Shown one piece after another: positions 8,937 to 17,708 of a DNA stretch of 63,832 nucleotides; within the stretch, counting starts at the first letter, position 1, and each line of letters begins with the position of its first letter. The stretch is from Streptomyces phaeoluteigriseus (GTDB taxonomy: Bacteria > Actinomycetota > Actinomycetes > Streptomycetales > Streptomycetaceae), in the NCBI RefSeq assembly GCF_001896135.2, contig NZ_MPOH02000009.1, positions 277,725 through 341,556 on the forward strand, given 5' to 3'. Both the position numbers and the translations under genes were made by a program. Under the pieces are notes generated by a model. The model saw only the letters and a program-made list of their open reading frames with translations, searched no databases and had not been told where the DNA came from.

Positions 8937-9716
8937 GTGACCACCACCGCAGACAGTGCCACCATCACTGCCCAGGACCGCTCCCAGGGCCGACTCGAGC
9001 CGGTGCATGCGATGAACGAAACCACGAACCCGGAGGGGCACAAGCGCTCCCTGCCGGGCCGACCTCCAGGCATCCGGGCGGACAGCTCGGGCCTCACCGA
9101 CCGGCAGCGTCGGGTGATCGAGGTCATCCGGGACTCCGTGCAGCGGCGCGGGTACCCGCCATCGATGCGCGAGATCGGCCAGGCCGTCGGTCTGTCCAGC
9201 ACCTCATCCGTCGCACACCAGCTGATGGCACTGGAGCGCAAGGGCTTCCTGCGCCGCGACCCGCACCGCCCCCGCGCCTACGAGGTGCGCGGGTCCGACC
9301 AGTCCGCGGCCGTCCAGCCCACGGACACCGCCGGCAAGCCCGCCGCGTCGTACGTCCCGCTGGTCGGCCGCATCGCCGCCGGTGGCCCGATCCTCGCCGA
9401 GGAGTCGGTCGAGGACGTCTTCCCCCTCCCCCGGCAGCTCGTCGGCGACGGTGAGCTGTTCGTGCTGAAGGTCGTCGGTGACTCGATGATCGAGGCCGCG
9501 ATCTGCGACGGCGACTGGGTCACCGTCCGCCGCCAGCCGGTCGCGGAGAACGGCGACATCGTGGCCGCCATGCTGGAGGGCGAGGCCACCGTCAAGCGTT
9601 TCAAGCGCGAGGACGGCCATGTCTGGCTCCTCCCGCACAATGCCGCGTACGAGCCGATCCCCGGCGATGACGCGACCATCCTCGGCAAGGTGGTGGCCGT
9701 ACTGCGCCGCGTCTGA
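8937..9716 (+). CDS. lexA: LexA repressor (SOS response regulator)
   Basis: Predicted 259 aa repressor/autoprotease. The N-terminal winged helix-turn-helix covers about residues 53-115 ([15 protein letters not shown], then the recognition region [20 protein letters not shown]). The self-cleavage site is Ala148-Gly149 in RIAAGG, with catalytic Ser183 (GDSMIEA) and Lys220 (ATVKRF). The GTG start gives the [14 protein letters not shown]-terminus typical of streptomycete LexA and has a GAGAGGGG ribosome binding site. A later ATG at 9012 would remove only a disordered leader. An SOS box lies upstream. RecA and RecX, its SOS partners, are encoded about 43 kb away in this window. Confidence 0.97.
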   Translation: MTTTADSATITAQDRSQGRLEPVHAMNETTNPEGHKRSLPGRPPGIRADSSGLTDRQRRVIEVIRDSVQRRGYPPSMREIGQAVGLSSTSSVAHQLMALERKGFLRRDPHRPRAYEVRGSDQSAAVQPTDTAGKPAASYVPLVGRIAAGGPILAEESVEDVFPLPRQLVGDGELFVLKVVGDSMIEAAICDGDWVTVRRQPVAENGDIVAAMLEGEATVKRFKREDGHVWLLPHNAAYEPIPGDDATILGKVVAVLRRV

Positions 9717-9756
9717 GCGCGGCGGCGGACGGGTCTCCTCGACCGCCCCCTGACTG

Positions 9757-9852
9757 GGCCCCGGGATCCCTGCGCCGGTTCCGGGGCCCTGTGCTGTCCC
9801 GCAACCGGTCACATGGTCAAGAGGGTGTGTCCCCCGCGGGGACACACCCTCT
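9757..9852. terminator. Bidirectional terminator region between lexA and the helicase gene
   Basis: Two hairpins lie in the 139 nt between convergent genes. One has 9-bp arms (GGGCCCCGG at 9757-9765 and its complement at 9781-9789). The other has perfect 15-bp arms (9820-9834 and 9838-9852) with a 3-nt loop. The second can stop transcription from either side. Confidence 0.85.
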
Positions 9853-9855
9853 CCG

Positions 9856-11829
9856 CTATTCCTCCGCCTGCTTCGCCGCCGCGTCGATCGCCGCCAGCGA
9901 CCTGCGGACCTGGTTCGGGTCCGTCGTGAACCAGAAGTCGGGCATCGAGGCCTTCAGATAGCTGCCGTAGCGGGCCGTCGCCAGCCGCTGGTCCAGTACC
10001 GCGACGACACCGCGGTCGCCCGACGCACGGACCAGGCGACCCGCTCCCTGGGCCATCAGCAGCGCGGCATGGGTGGCGGCGACCGCCATGAACCCGTTGC
10101 CACCGGCCTCCTCGACCGCCTTCTGGCGTGCACTCATCAGCGGGTCGTCCGGCCGCGGGAACGGGATCTTGTCCATGACCACCAGCTGACAGCTGGGCCC
10201 GGGCACGTCGACGCCCTGCCAGAGCGACAGCGTGCCGAAGAGGCAGGTCTTCGGATCCGCCGCGAAGTTCTTGATCAGCTCCCCGAGCGTCTCCTCGCCC
10301 TGCAACAGGATGGGGAACTCGGGGACGCGGCCGCGCAGCTCCTCCGCGGCCAGCTGGGCGGCACGCATGGAGGAGAAGAGACCGAGGGTCCGTCCACCGG
10401 CCGCCTGGACCAGCTCGGTCAGCTCGTCCAGCATGTCCGCGCGGTCGCCGTCGCGCGCGGGGCGGGCCAGGTGTTTCGCGACGTACAGGATGCCCTGCCT
10501 GGGGTAGTCGAAGGGGGAGCCGACGTCGATGCCCTTCCACTGCGGGACGTCCTCGCCCTGGGTGCCCTCCGGGGCGAGCCCCATGGAGGCGCCCACGCCG
10601 TTGAAATCACCGCCCAGCTTCAGGGTCGCCGAGGCCAGGATCACCGAGCGGTCCGCGAACAGCTTCTCCCGCAGCAGGCCCGAGACGGACATGGGGGCGA
10701 CGCGCAGGGAGGCGCCGAAGCGGTCGTGCCGCTCGTACCAGACGACGTCGTACTCGGAGCCGTTCACGAGGCGCTCCGCCACGTCGTGCACGCTCTCCAC
10801 CGAGGCCAGCGCCTGCTTGCGGACCGAGTCCTCGTCCTGGACGGACTTGTCGCGGGTCGCACCGATCCCGGAGATGACCGTGCGGGCGGCGTCGCGCAGT
10901 GCCATGAGGGCGTAGCCGAGGTCCTCCGGAATCTCCTCGATGCGGCCCGGCAGGGCCAGCTCCATCAGCCGCTCGAAGCCCTCGGCGGCGGTCTGGAGCT
11001 GATCGGCGGCCTTCTCGTTGACCAGCTTCGCCGCACGGCGTACGGCTCTGTTGACCTGGCCCGCGGTCAGCTCGCCGGTGGCGACGCCGGTGACCCGCGA
11101 GACCAGCTCGTGGGCCTCGTCGACGATCAGCACCTCGTGCTGGGGGAGGACTGGCGCGCCCTCGATGGCGTCGATGGCCAGCAGAGCGTGGTTGGTGACG
11201 ACGACCTCGGCCAGTTTGGCCCGCTCCCGGGCCATCTCCGCGAAGCACTCGGCGCCGTACGCGCATTTCGTGGCGCCGAGACACTCGCGTGAGGAGACCG
11301 AGATCTGCCCCCAGGCGCGGTCGGAGACGCCGGGGGTCAGGTCGTCCCGGTCGCCGTTCTCCGTCTCGTCCGCCCAGTCGCGCAGCCGCAGCAGGTCCTG
11401 GCCCAGCTTGCTGGTCGGCGCGGCCGCCTCGAACTGGTCGAAGAGGCCCTCCTCCTCGTCCTGGGGCATGCCCTCGTGCAGCCGGTGCAGACACAGATAG
11501 TTCGACCGGCCCTTGAGCATCGCGAACTCGGGACGGCGGCGCAGGAGCGGATGCAGCGCGTCGACCGTGCGCGGCAGGTCGCGCTCCACGAGCTGGCGTT
11601 GCAGCGCCAGGGTGGCGGTCGCCACGACGACACGCTCCCCCTGCGCGAGCGCGGGCACGAGGTAGCCCAGCGACTTACCGGTGCCGGTGCCGGCCTGGAC
11701 CAGCAGATGGGAGCCGTCGTCGATCGCCTCCGCGACGGCTTCGGCCATGGTCACCTGGCCGGGGCGCTCGGTGCCGCCGACGGCGGCGACGGCAGCATGC
11801 AGGAGTTCAGGGAGTGAGGGCTTCGTCAT
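9856..11829 (-). CDS. DinG/XPD-type ATP-dependent DNA helicase
   Basis: Predicted 657 aa superfamily 2 helicase. The Walker A motif is in VQAGTGTGKSLGYLVPAL (about residues 40-57), the Walker B/DEAH box in IVDEAHEL, and motif VI in AQGAGRLVRASGDRG. Between motifs Ia and II a cluster of cysteines (CLGATKCAYGAECF, plus NYLCLHRL earlier) fits the 4Fe-4S domain of DinG/XPD enzymes, which unwind DNA 5' to 3' and handle G4 or R-loop structures. It is convergent with lexA across a strong terminator. No SOS box was found at its own start, so damage regulation is not shown. The exact substrate is unknown. Confidence 0.9.
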   Translation of the reverse strand: MTKPSLPELLHAAVAAVGGTERPGQVTMAEAVAEAIDDGSHLLVQAGTGTGKSLGYLVPALAQGERVVVATATLALQRQLVERDLPRTVDALHPLLRRRPEFAMLKGRSNYLCLHRLHEGMPQDEEEGLFDQFEAAAPTSKLGQDLLRLRDWADETENGDRDDLTPGVSDRAWGQISVSSRECLGATKCAYGAECFAEMARERAKLAEVVVTNHALLAIDAIEGAPVLPQHEVLIVDEAHELVSRVTGVATGELTAGQVNRAVRRAAKLVNEKAADQLQTAAEGFERLMELALPGRIEEIPEDLGYALMALRDAARTVISGIGATRDKSVQDEDSVRKQALASVESVHDVAERLVNGSEYDVVWYERHDRFGASLRVAPMSVSGLLREKLFADRSVILASATLKLGGDFNGVGASMGLAPEGTQGEDVPQWKGIDVGSPFDYPRQGILYVAKHLARPARDGDRADMLDELTELVQAAGGRTLGLFSSMRAAQLAAEELRGRVPEFPILLQGEETLGELIKNFAADPKTCLFGTLSLWQGVDVPGPSCQLVVMDKIPFPRPDDPLMSARQKAVEEAGGNGFMAVAATHAALLMAQGAGRLVRASGDRGVVAVLDQRLATARYGSYLKASMPDFWFTTDPNQVRRSLAAIDAAAKQAEE

Positions 11830-12012
11830 AGCGCGACCACCCTACGGGGCGCCACTGACAAACGTGTGGCCACGGGGGACGGGAGGGACTCGATCAAGAT
11901 GGCGGGCGTTTCGGTGAGTGGGGAGGCGCTGCCGGTATCGGTTCGGGAGTGACCGATCGGGACCGGATGCGACCGGCTGGTGGTCGGGAAGATCGGCAGG
12001 CCGGGCAGGGCG

Positions 12013-12705
12013 TCACAGCCATTCACGCAGGGCCCGGTCCCGGATCATGAGGGCGGCTCGCTTCGCGGGCAGATCGATCTCCGCGGAGAACCGGAAGCCG
12101 GCGGTCAGGAAGGCCGTGACGGACGGGGTGTTCCGCAGGTCGGGCTCGGCGACGACACGCACGCAGGCGGGTCGCCTGTCGAGGACGAGATCGGCGACCG
12201 CCCTGAGCAGTACGCCGCCGAGCCCGCGGCCCCGGTCGGCGACAGCTCCGAGCAACAGGTGGATGCCGGTGTCGTGCGGCCGGGCCGGGTAGGAGCGGGC
12301 CAGCGGATCGAGGTCCGCCCGGTAGATCTCCCAGTAGCTCATCGGGGTGCCCTCCAGGACGCCGAGGCACGGGACGCTGCGGCCGTCGCCGGCGAGCTGG
12401 CGGCGCAGGTGCGCCGCGGTCACGGTCTCGGGACCGGCCAGGTCCCAGAAGGCCGCGACCGCGGGGTCGTTCATCCACCGGGAGATGCGGGGCAGGTCCC
12501 GCCCGATCCGGACGGGGAGGAGATGGAAGGCACCGGCGGGGGTGGCTGCCCGCCCCCAGCCGCCGACGCCGTCGAGAAGGTCTCCGGGGACCACGGAACC
12601 CCTCGTGTCCGTCGCGGTCCTGGACCCGGGCGCCGTTCCTGGCGAGGGGAGGAAGTCGCCGGGCGGACGCAGTGCCGGCGTGACCTCGGCGTCGGCGGAC
12701 GGCAC
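12013..12705 (-). CDS. GNAT-family acyltransferase of siderophore biosynthesis
   Basis: Predicted 230 aa. The GTG start at 12705 has GAGGAG about 8 nt upstream. The sequence from RWMNDPAVAAFWDLAGPETVT to the end matches the acyltransferases used in hydroxamate and citrate siderophore pathways (RhbD/IucB/AlcB-like): a YWEIYRADLD segment, then the acyl-CoA-binding stretch GAVADRGRGLGGVLLRAVADL. It would acetylate or acylate an amine or hydroxylamine precursor. It is the last gene of a three-gene operon, 28 nt after the synthetase gene. Confidence 0.87.
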   Translation of the reverse strand: MPSADAEVTPALRPPGDFLPSPGTAPGSRTATDTRGSVVPGDLLDGVGGWGRAATPAGAFHLLPVRIGRDLPRISRWMNDPAVAAFWDLAGPETVTAAHLRRQLAGDGRSVPCLGVLEGTPMSYWEIYRADLDPLARSYPARPHDTGIHLLLGAVADRGRGLGGVLLRAVADLVLDRRPACVRVVAEPDLRNTPSVTAFLTAGFRFSAEIDLPAKRAALMIRDRALREWL

Positions 12706-12733
12706 GGTTCGGCTCCTCTCGGGACGCGATGGT

Positions 12734-14607
12734 TCAGCGGTGCAGGGGGTTGGCGATGGTGACGTAGACGGACTGGGTGTCGACCGGGCCGACGAGTTCG
12801 TCGAGGCCCTGGAGGCGGGTGAGCAGATTGGCCTTGCAGCGCAGGACGGGTGAGTCGAGCAGCCGGGCGGGCAGGGAGCTTCGGGGCCGGCCGGGGCCGG
12901 TGCGAGAGGTGGCGTCGGCGAGGAAGCGTCGGCAGGCGGCGAGCAGGACCTGCTCGTCGGCGAGACGCTGGGAGCCGAGGGCGCCGACGAGTCCCAGCAC
13001 GTTGTTGATGCCGAGGTAGTAGGCGAAGCGCTCGTCGGTGACCTCGTCCGGGACGAAGGTGTCGGCCGTCTCGCCGACGCCGGGCAGCCGGGCGTCCAGT
13101 TCCGCCCGGTGGGACTCGCGGAAGTAGTAGCCCTGGTTGTCCCGGTAGCGGCCGCCGCTGGGCCAGCCTTCGGGGTCCAGGAGGACCAGGGTGTTCTGCT
13201 GGTGCGCCTCCAGCGCGATGCCGGCCTCACCGTCGAGCCACAGCACGGGGCGTACGACCTGCTCCAGGTAGCGCAGGAACCACTCGGCTGCCACGGCCTC
13301 CCGCGGCCGGCCCGTGACGGTGGCGAGACGTGTGACGAGCGCGGCGAGCCGGGAGGGCGCGGAGCCGCCGCCCTGCGTCCGACACGGGTCGGGGCGAGGT
13401 GCGACGAGTGCGGCGACGCAGGAGACGTCGTCGGCGGGAGCGAACGGGTTGTGGCGGATCATCACGTCCAGGCCGGTCACCGGACGGCCGTCGGGCCCGT
13501 CCACGGCGAGCCAGGCCGGGTCCCGGACGATGTCGAAAGCCGGGTGGGCCGCCCGCCACCGCTCCCCGAGGCCGGTGCGGAGCAGGCGGTGGACGTCGAC
13601 GCCGCGGTGCAGTTCCTTGCGGAGGTTCTCGCGGCGGGAGTTGGTGATGCGCAGCCCCAGCGAGAGCTTGAGCATCGCCGGTGCCCCGGAGCGGTGAAGG
13701 GTGCGCACGGACGAGGTGGGATGCCACGGGAGGCCGTTCGGGCCGAGGTCTCGGAGCAGACCGGCGTCGAGCAGGGCCGCCACCTCGGGACGGTGACGGG
13801 TCTCGCGCAGTTGCCAGGGGTGCACGGGCAGGGCCGCGTACCCCTCGGGCAGCGGCAGCCGGGTGCCGGCGAGCCGGGCCGTCAGCACCTTGGCGGGGAC
13901 GGGACGCCTCGCTCGGTCCAGGCGGAGTCGGCGGCGAGCGCCGTGGGAGCGACGGCCAGCCAGTGGAGGGGGAAGGAGCCGTGCGACTCGGGTGAGTACA
14001 GCCGGGCTTCGGAGTCGGTGAGACCTTCGCGGCTCTTGGGGGTCGGATGGAGGGGATGCCCGAGCGTCAGAGCCTGCTCGGCGGAGCGGAAGAGGTCGGT
14101 CCGGTCTGTGGGGCCCTCGCGGTAGGCGCTGATGAAGGTGGCCGTGCGGCGGACGGAGTCGGCGACACGGGCGACCAGGTCGACGCCTTCGGCCACACCC
14201 GTGGGGACGGGAGTCTCGACGCGGAGGGCCCCGCCGGGCGTGGCCACGGGCCTGGGCGTCTCGCGGCTCAGCAGCGTGGCGACCATGACCGCGTCCGCGG
14301 GCGCGCAGTGCGCCGGAGCGTCGGCCGGGCGGGGCGGACCGAAGCGGTGCCATCCGGTGGGCGACCAGTAGCGGACGGGGACGAGGAGCGCGGTGCCGGT
14401 GGCGGGCAGCGGGATCCGCAGGACGTCACCGCCGGGGGCGGGCAGGCCGGTCTCGCGGACCCAGCAGCGCAGCAGGCTCTCCACGGCCGCCGCCTGGGCC
14501 GCCTGGTGCGGGTCGGGGTGATGCAGGGGGTCGGCCGCGTCGCCCTCCCGCCGCCGGGGGGCCGGGAGAACGGACGTGGAGGACGAGGACGGAGGTGGGG
14601 TGTTCAA
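12734..14607 (-). pseudogene. IucA/IucC-family NRPS-independent siderophore synthetase (single frameshift)
   Basis: The coding sequence for an NIS synthetase, which condenses citrate or another carboxylate with an amine or hydroxylamine using ATP. The first frame runs from the start to about 13900 and holds the ATP-binding signature HPLHPTPKSREGL. The second carries PVHPWQ, the SLGLRITNSRREN segment and the conserved AHQQN. The two halves overlap at ...SAWTERG / RPVPAKVL. Restoring one C (GAGGCGTCC to GAGGCCGTCC, near 13900) gives an exact 624 aa frame. The TTG start at 14607 overlaps the stop of the aminotransferase gene (TTGA), so translation is coupled. As written the enzyme is cut. A sequence error is plausible. 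Confidence 0.85.
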
Positions 14608-16082
14608 GGTCGTTCCTTTGCTCGCGCGCGGGCCACGGCCTGCACCGCGTCCGACAACCGGTCGAGTACGGCCGCGGTCTGTTCGTCGGTGATCGTGAGG
14701 GGCGGCAGCAGGCGTACGACGCCGGCGTGGCGTCCGCCGAGCGCGACGATCAGGCCCCGGCTCAGGCACTCCCGCTGGACGGCGGCGGCCAGTTCGAAGG
14801 ACGCGGGACGCGTCGCACCGGCACCATGTCCGCCCCACTTCTCCTCGGCCTCCCCCTCCGGGTCGACCATCTCCACCCCGATCATCAGGCCGCGCCCGCG
14901 CACCTCCCCGACGCACGGGAACTCAGCCGACAGGCGGCGCAGTTCGCGCAGGATGCGGTCGCCGAGGGTCGCCGCACGTCCGGCGAGGCCGTTGGCGCGG
15001 ACGTGGGCGAGGGTGGCCGTACCGGCGGCCATGGCGAGTTGGTTGCCGCGGAACGTGCCCGCGTGGGCGCCCGGTTCGCAGACGTCGAGGTCGTCCCGGT
15101 AGACGATCACGGCGAGGGGCAGGCTGCCGCCGATGGCCTTGGAGAGGACCATCACATCGGGGGTGATGCCGCTGTGCTCGACCGCCCAGAAGGCGCCGGT
15201 CCGGCCGACGCCCGTCTGGACCTCGTCGGCGATCAGGGGGATCGACCGGTCGGCGGTGATCCGGCGCATTCGGCGCATCCAGGCGTCCGGCGCGGGAAGC
15301 ACACCGCCCTCGCCCTGCACCGGTTCGACGATCATCCCGGCCGGTCGGCACACACCCGACCCGGGGTCGTCGAGGACCGACTCGGTCCAGCGGGCGGCGA
15401 GTTCGGCACCGCCCTCGCCGCCGACGCCGAAGGGGCAGCGGTAGTCCTGCGGGTAGGGCAGGCGGGTCGCCCGTACGTCGCAGGCGCCGCCGGAGCCTTC
15501 GGGGGATCCCGCGGTCAGGCCGTGGTCCGCGCCGGTGAAGGCCAGGACGCCGGTCCGGCCGGTGGCGGCCCGGACCAGGGTGAGCGCGGCCCTCACCGCC
15601 TCCGTGCCGGCCGGTCCGCAGAACTGCACGCGCGCGTGGTCGGCCAGCCCCGGCGGCAGGGTGTGGAACAGCTCGGTGACGAAGGCGTCCCTGACGGGCG
15701 TGGCGAGATCGAGGACCTGTAGCGGAGCCTCCGAGTCCAGGACCTTGCGGATGGCCTCCAGGACGACGGGGTGGTTGTGGCCGAGCGCGAGGGTACCGGC
15801 GCCCGAGAGGCAGTCGAGGTAACGGCGGCCGTCGGCGCCCTCGATGGTCAGGCCCCGGGCCCGCACCGGCACGATCGGCAGGGCTCGGGCGTATGTACGC
15901 GCCGCCGCTTCGCGTGCCGACTGCCTGCGCAGGATGTTCTCCTGGGCGAAGCGCCCCGCCCCCGGGGCCCTATGAGCAGAGGCCCCCTCATCGGCAGCCC
16001 TCTCATCGGAAGCGCCCCCGTCGACAGCGCCCTCATCGGCAACGTGCCCCGCGGTCGTCTCCCCCCGCACTGGTTCCGTCAC
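14604..16082 (-). CDS. Class III aminotransferase, diaminobutyrate--2-oxoglutarate type
   Basis: Predicted 492 aa PLP enzyme. It shows class III features: LDCLSGAGTLALGHNHP, the cofactor-phosphate region FCGPAGTEAVRAAL, the IVEPVQGEGGVLPAP stretch, IADEVQTGVGRTG and the Schiff-base lysine in LSKAIGGSLPL. It best fits the 2,4-diaminobutyrate aminotransferases (EctB/RhbA-like) that make the diamine precursor for siderophores. About 60 N-terminal residues are low-complexity Asp/Ala/Glu-rich sequence. The GTG start at 16082 is my choice, and a GTG two codons earlier is also possible. It is the first gene of the siderophore operon. No decarboxylase or N-hydroxylase accompanies it. Confidence 0.85.
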   Translation of the reverse strand: MTEPVRGETTAGHVADEGAVDGGASDERAADEGASAHRAPGAGRFAQENILRRQSAREAAARTYARALPIVPVRARGLTIEGADGRRYLDCLSGAGTLALGHNHPVVLEAIRKVLDSEAPLQVLDLATPVRDAFVTELFHTLPPGLADHARVQFCGPAGTEAVRAALTLVRAATGRTGVLAFTGADHGLTAGSPEGSGGACDVRATRLPYPQDYRCPFGVGGEGGAELAARWTESVLDDPGSGVCRPAGMIVEPVQGEGGVLPAPDAWMRRMRRITADRSIPLIADEVQTGVGRTGAFWAVEHSGITPDVMVLSKAIGGSLPLAVIVYRDDLDVCEPGAHAGTFRGNQLAMAAGTATLAHVRANGLAGRAATLGDRILRELRRLSAEFPCVGEVRGRGLMIGVEMVDPEGEAEEKWGGHGAGATRPASFELAAAVQRECLSRGLIVALGGRHAGVVRLLPPLTITDEQTAAVLDRLSDAVQAVARARAKERP

Positions 16083-16294
16083 GGCCACGGTTCCTGTCCT
16101 CCCGCTGTCCAGAGGCGAGTCGGTTCGCCGCGCGACCCCCCGCCGCCGGGACCGGAACCGGTGCAGCCGGGCGGAGGACGGTGGTTTCGCGCCTCGGGGG
16201 ATTCGCTGGTCCGGCCCCGCACGGGCGGCCCGCCCCACGGCTACCAACCGCCGACGGTCCACCGGGTTACGGGTTGCCTCAAGATCCTTGCCGT

Positions 16295-16317
16295 GACGGA
16301 ACCGTTGCTGTTCCGTC
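16295..16317. promoter_or_regulatory. Inverted repeat in the divergent promoter region of the siderophore operon and a protease gene
   Basis: GACGGAAC (16295-16302) and GTTCCGTC (16310-16317) are perfect 8-bp arms around 7 nt. They lie in the 380-nt region between the divergent aminotransferase and secreted-protease genes and could be an operator. The sequence does not look like the iron-regulator (DmdR/IdeR) box TTAGGTTAGGCTCACCTAA. I saw no such box elsewhere in this region. Confidence 0.4.
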
Positions 16318-16462
16318 GGCGGTCCCCCACAGCGAACGCATATCGTGTGATGCCGTCCCACCCGGCCGTGAGACCCGCGTGAACCAGGCATGAGAAGACG
16401 CCGGGTTCCCGCGGTGGCGCGGCCACCGCTCCAAGTTCCTTGACACCACGGGGAGTCACACC

Positions 16463-17686
16463 ATGCGATCCATACGGCCGTCGTTCTTCGCTCGGCGGGG
16501 GAGGAACGCCTCACGCAGCATCTCCCCCGCACTGGGTGCCGTCGCCCTCGCCTCGGCGCTCGCGCTCACCGCGACCGCCTGCGACTCGGGCGGCTCCGAC
16601 GCGGACAGCCGGGCCAGCGCCGCCGCCTCGGCCACGGGCGACGGAAAGATCACGATCCCGGACGACATCAAGGACCGGCTCAAAGAGCACGGGATCGACC
16701 TGGACAAGTGGAAGAACGGCGCCTGGAAGAACTGGGACAGGGACGACTGGCTGCGCGAGGCGCAGGACTACGTCAACCCGATCATCGAAGGCCTGTGGGA
16801 CCCGGACCGGATGCGTGACGCGGAGGACCCGAACCGCGGCGTCGACGAGAGCGACCTCGGCGACGACCAGGGCGTGACCGACCCCGAGCCGACGGCGGTG
16901 GACGCGGCGGCCGTGCCGAGCACCTATCACGCCAACGCTCCCGAGGCGGGCAAGGTGTTCTTCGACTCCCCCGAGGGCACGATGGTCTGCTCGGCGACGG
17001 TCGTGCAGGACCCGGCCAACCCCGGCAAGTCCAACATGGTGTGGACGGCCGGCCACTGCGTGCACGCCGGCAAGAAGGGCGGCTGGTACCGCAACATCGC
17101 CTTCGTGCCGTCGTACAACGACTCGGGCCTGTCGGCCGCGAAGCTGAAGACGGCCACCAAGGAAGAGGTGGCGCCGTACGGCGTCTGGTGGGGCGACTGG
17201 GCGCAGACCTCCGACCAGTGGATCGAGCAGGGCGGGCAGACCGGCGGTGACGGTGCCTCGTACGACTTCGCCGTCATCCATGTGACGCCCGAGGAGGGTG
17301 GCGCCGGCAAGTCGCTGGAGGAGACGGTCGGTTCCGCGCTGCCGGTGGACTTCGCGGCCCCGGCCGTGGCCAAGGTGGAGAGCATCACCGCGACCGGCTA
17401 CCCGGCGGCGGCGCCGTACGACGGGCAGACGCTGTACCAGTGCCAGGACAAGCCCGGGCGGTTGTCGCTCAACGGCACCGACCCGACGATGTACCGCATC
17501 GGCTGCACGATGACCGGTGGTTCGTCCGGCGGTGGCTGGGTGGCCGCGGGCTCGGACGGCGAGCCGGCGCTGGTCTCCAACACCTCGATCGGCCCGGTGG
17601 ACGCCGGCTGGCTCGCGGGACCGCGACTGGGCGAGGTGGCCAAGGGCGTGTACGACTCGGTGAGCGACAAGTTCGCCGGTCGGTAG
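16463..17686 (+). CDS. Trypsin-like serine protease, predicted lipoprotein
   Basis: Predicted 407 aa exported protein. The N-terminus has an Arg-rich start, a hydrophobic core (GAVALASALALTATA) and a lipobox-type Cys40, so it is probably anchored outside the membrane. A charged linker (about 60-150) precedes a chymotrypsin-fold domain. The catalytic triad is visible as His198 (TAGHC), Asp268 (YDFAVI) and Ser355 (TGGSSGGG), with SSGG in place of the usual DSGG. Paired cysteines (176/199 and 327/348) could form disulfides. The ATG has GGGGAG upstream. It is convergent with hflX, with only 22 nt between. Confidence 0.85.
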   Translation: MRSIRPSFFARRGRNASRSISPALGAVALASALALTATACDSGGSDADSRASAAASATGDGKITIPDDIKDRLKEHGIDLDKWKNGAWKNWDRDDWLREAQDYVNPIIEGLWDPDRMRDAEDPNRGVDESDLGDDQGVTDPEPTAVDAAAVPSTYHANAPEAGKVFFDSPEGTMVCSATVVQDPANPGKSNMVWTAGHCVHAGKKGGWYRNIAFVPSYNDSGLSAAKLKTATKEEVAPYGVWWGDWAQTSDQWIEQGGQTGGDGASYDFAVIHVTPEEGGAGKSLEETVGSALPVDFAAPAVAKVESITATGYPAAAPYDGQTLYQCQDKPGRLSLNGTDPTMYRIGCTMTGGSSGGGWVAAGSDGEPALVSNTSIGPVDAGWLAGPRLGEVAKGVYDSVSDKFAGR

Positions 17687-17708
17687 AGGATTCGCGCGTG
17701 CGCGTGCG

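Noticed and set aside
16083..16462. Iron-regulator (DmdR/IdeR) box upstream of the siderophore operon
   Set aside because: No sequence close to TTAGGTTAGGCTCACCTAA is present. The only symmetric element is GACGGAAC/GTTCCGTC.
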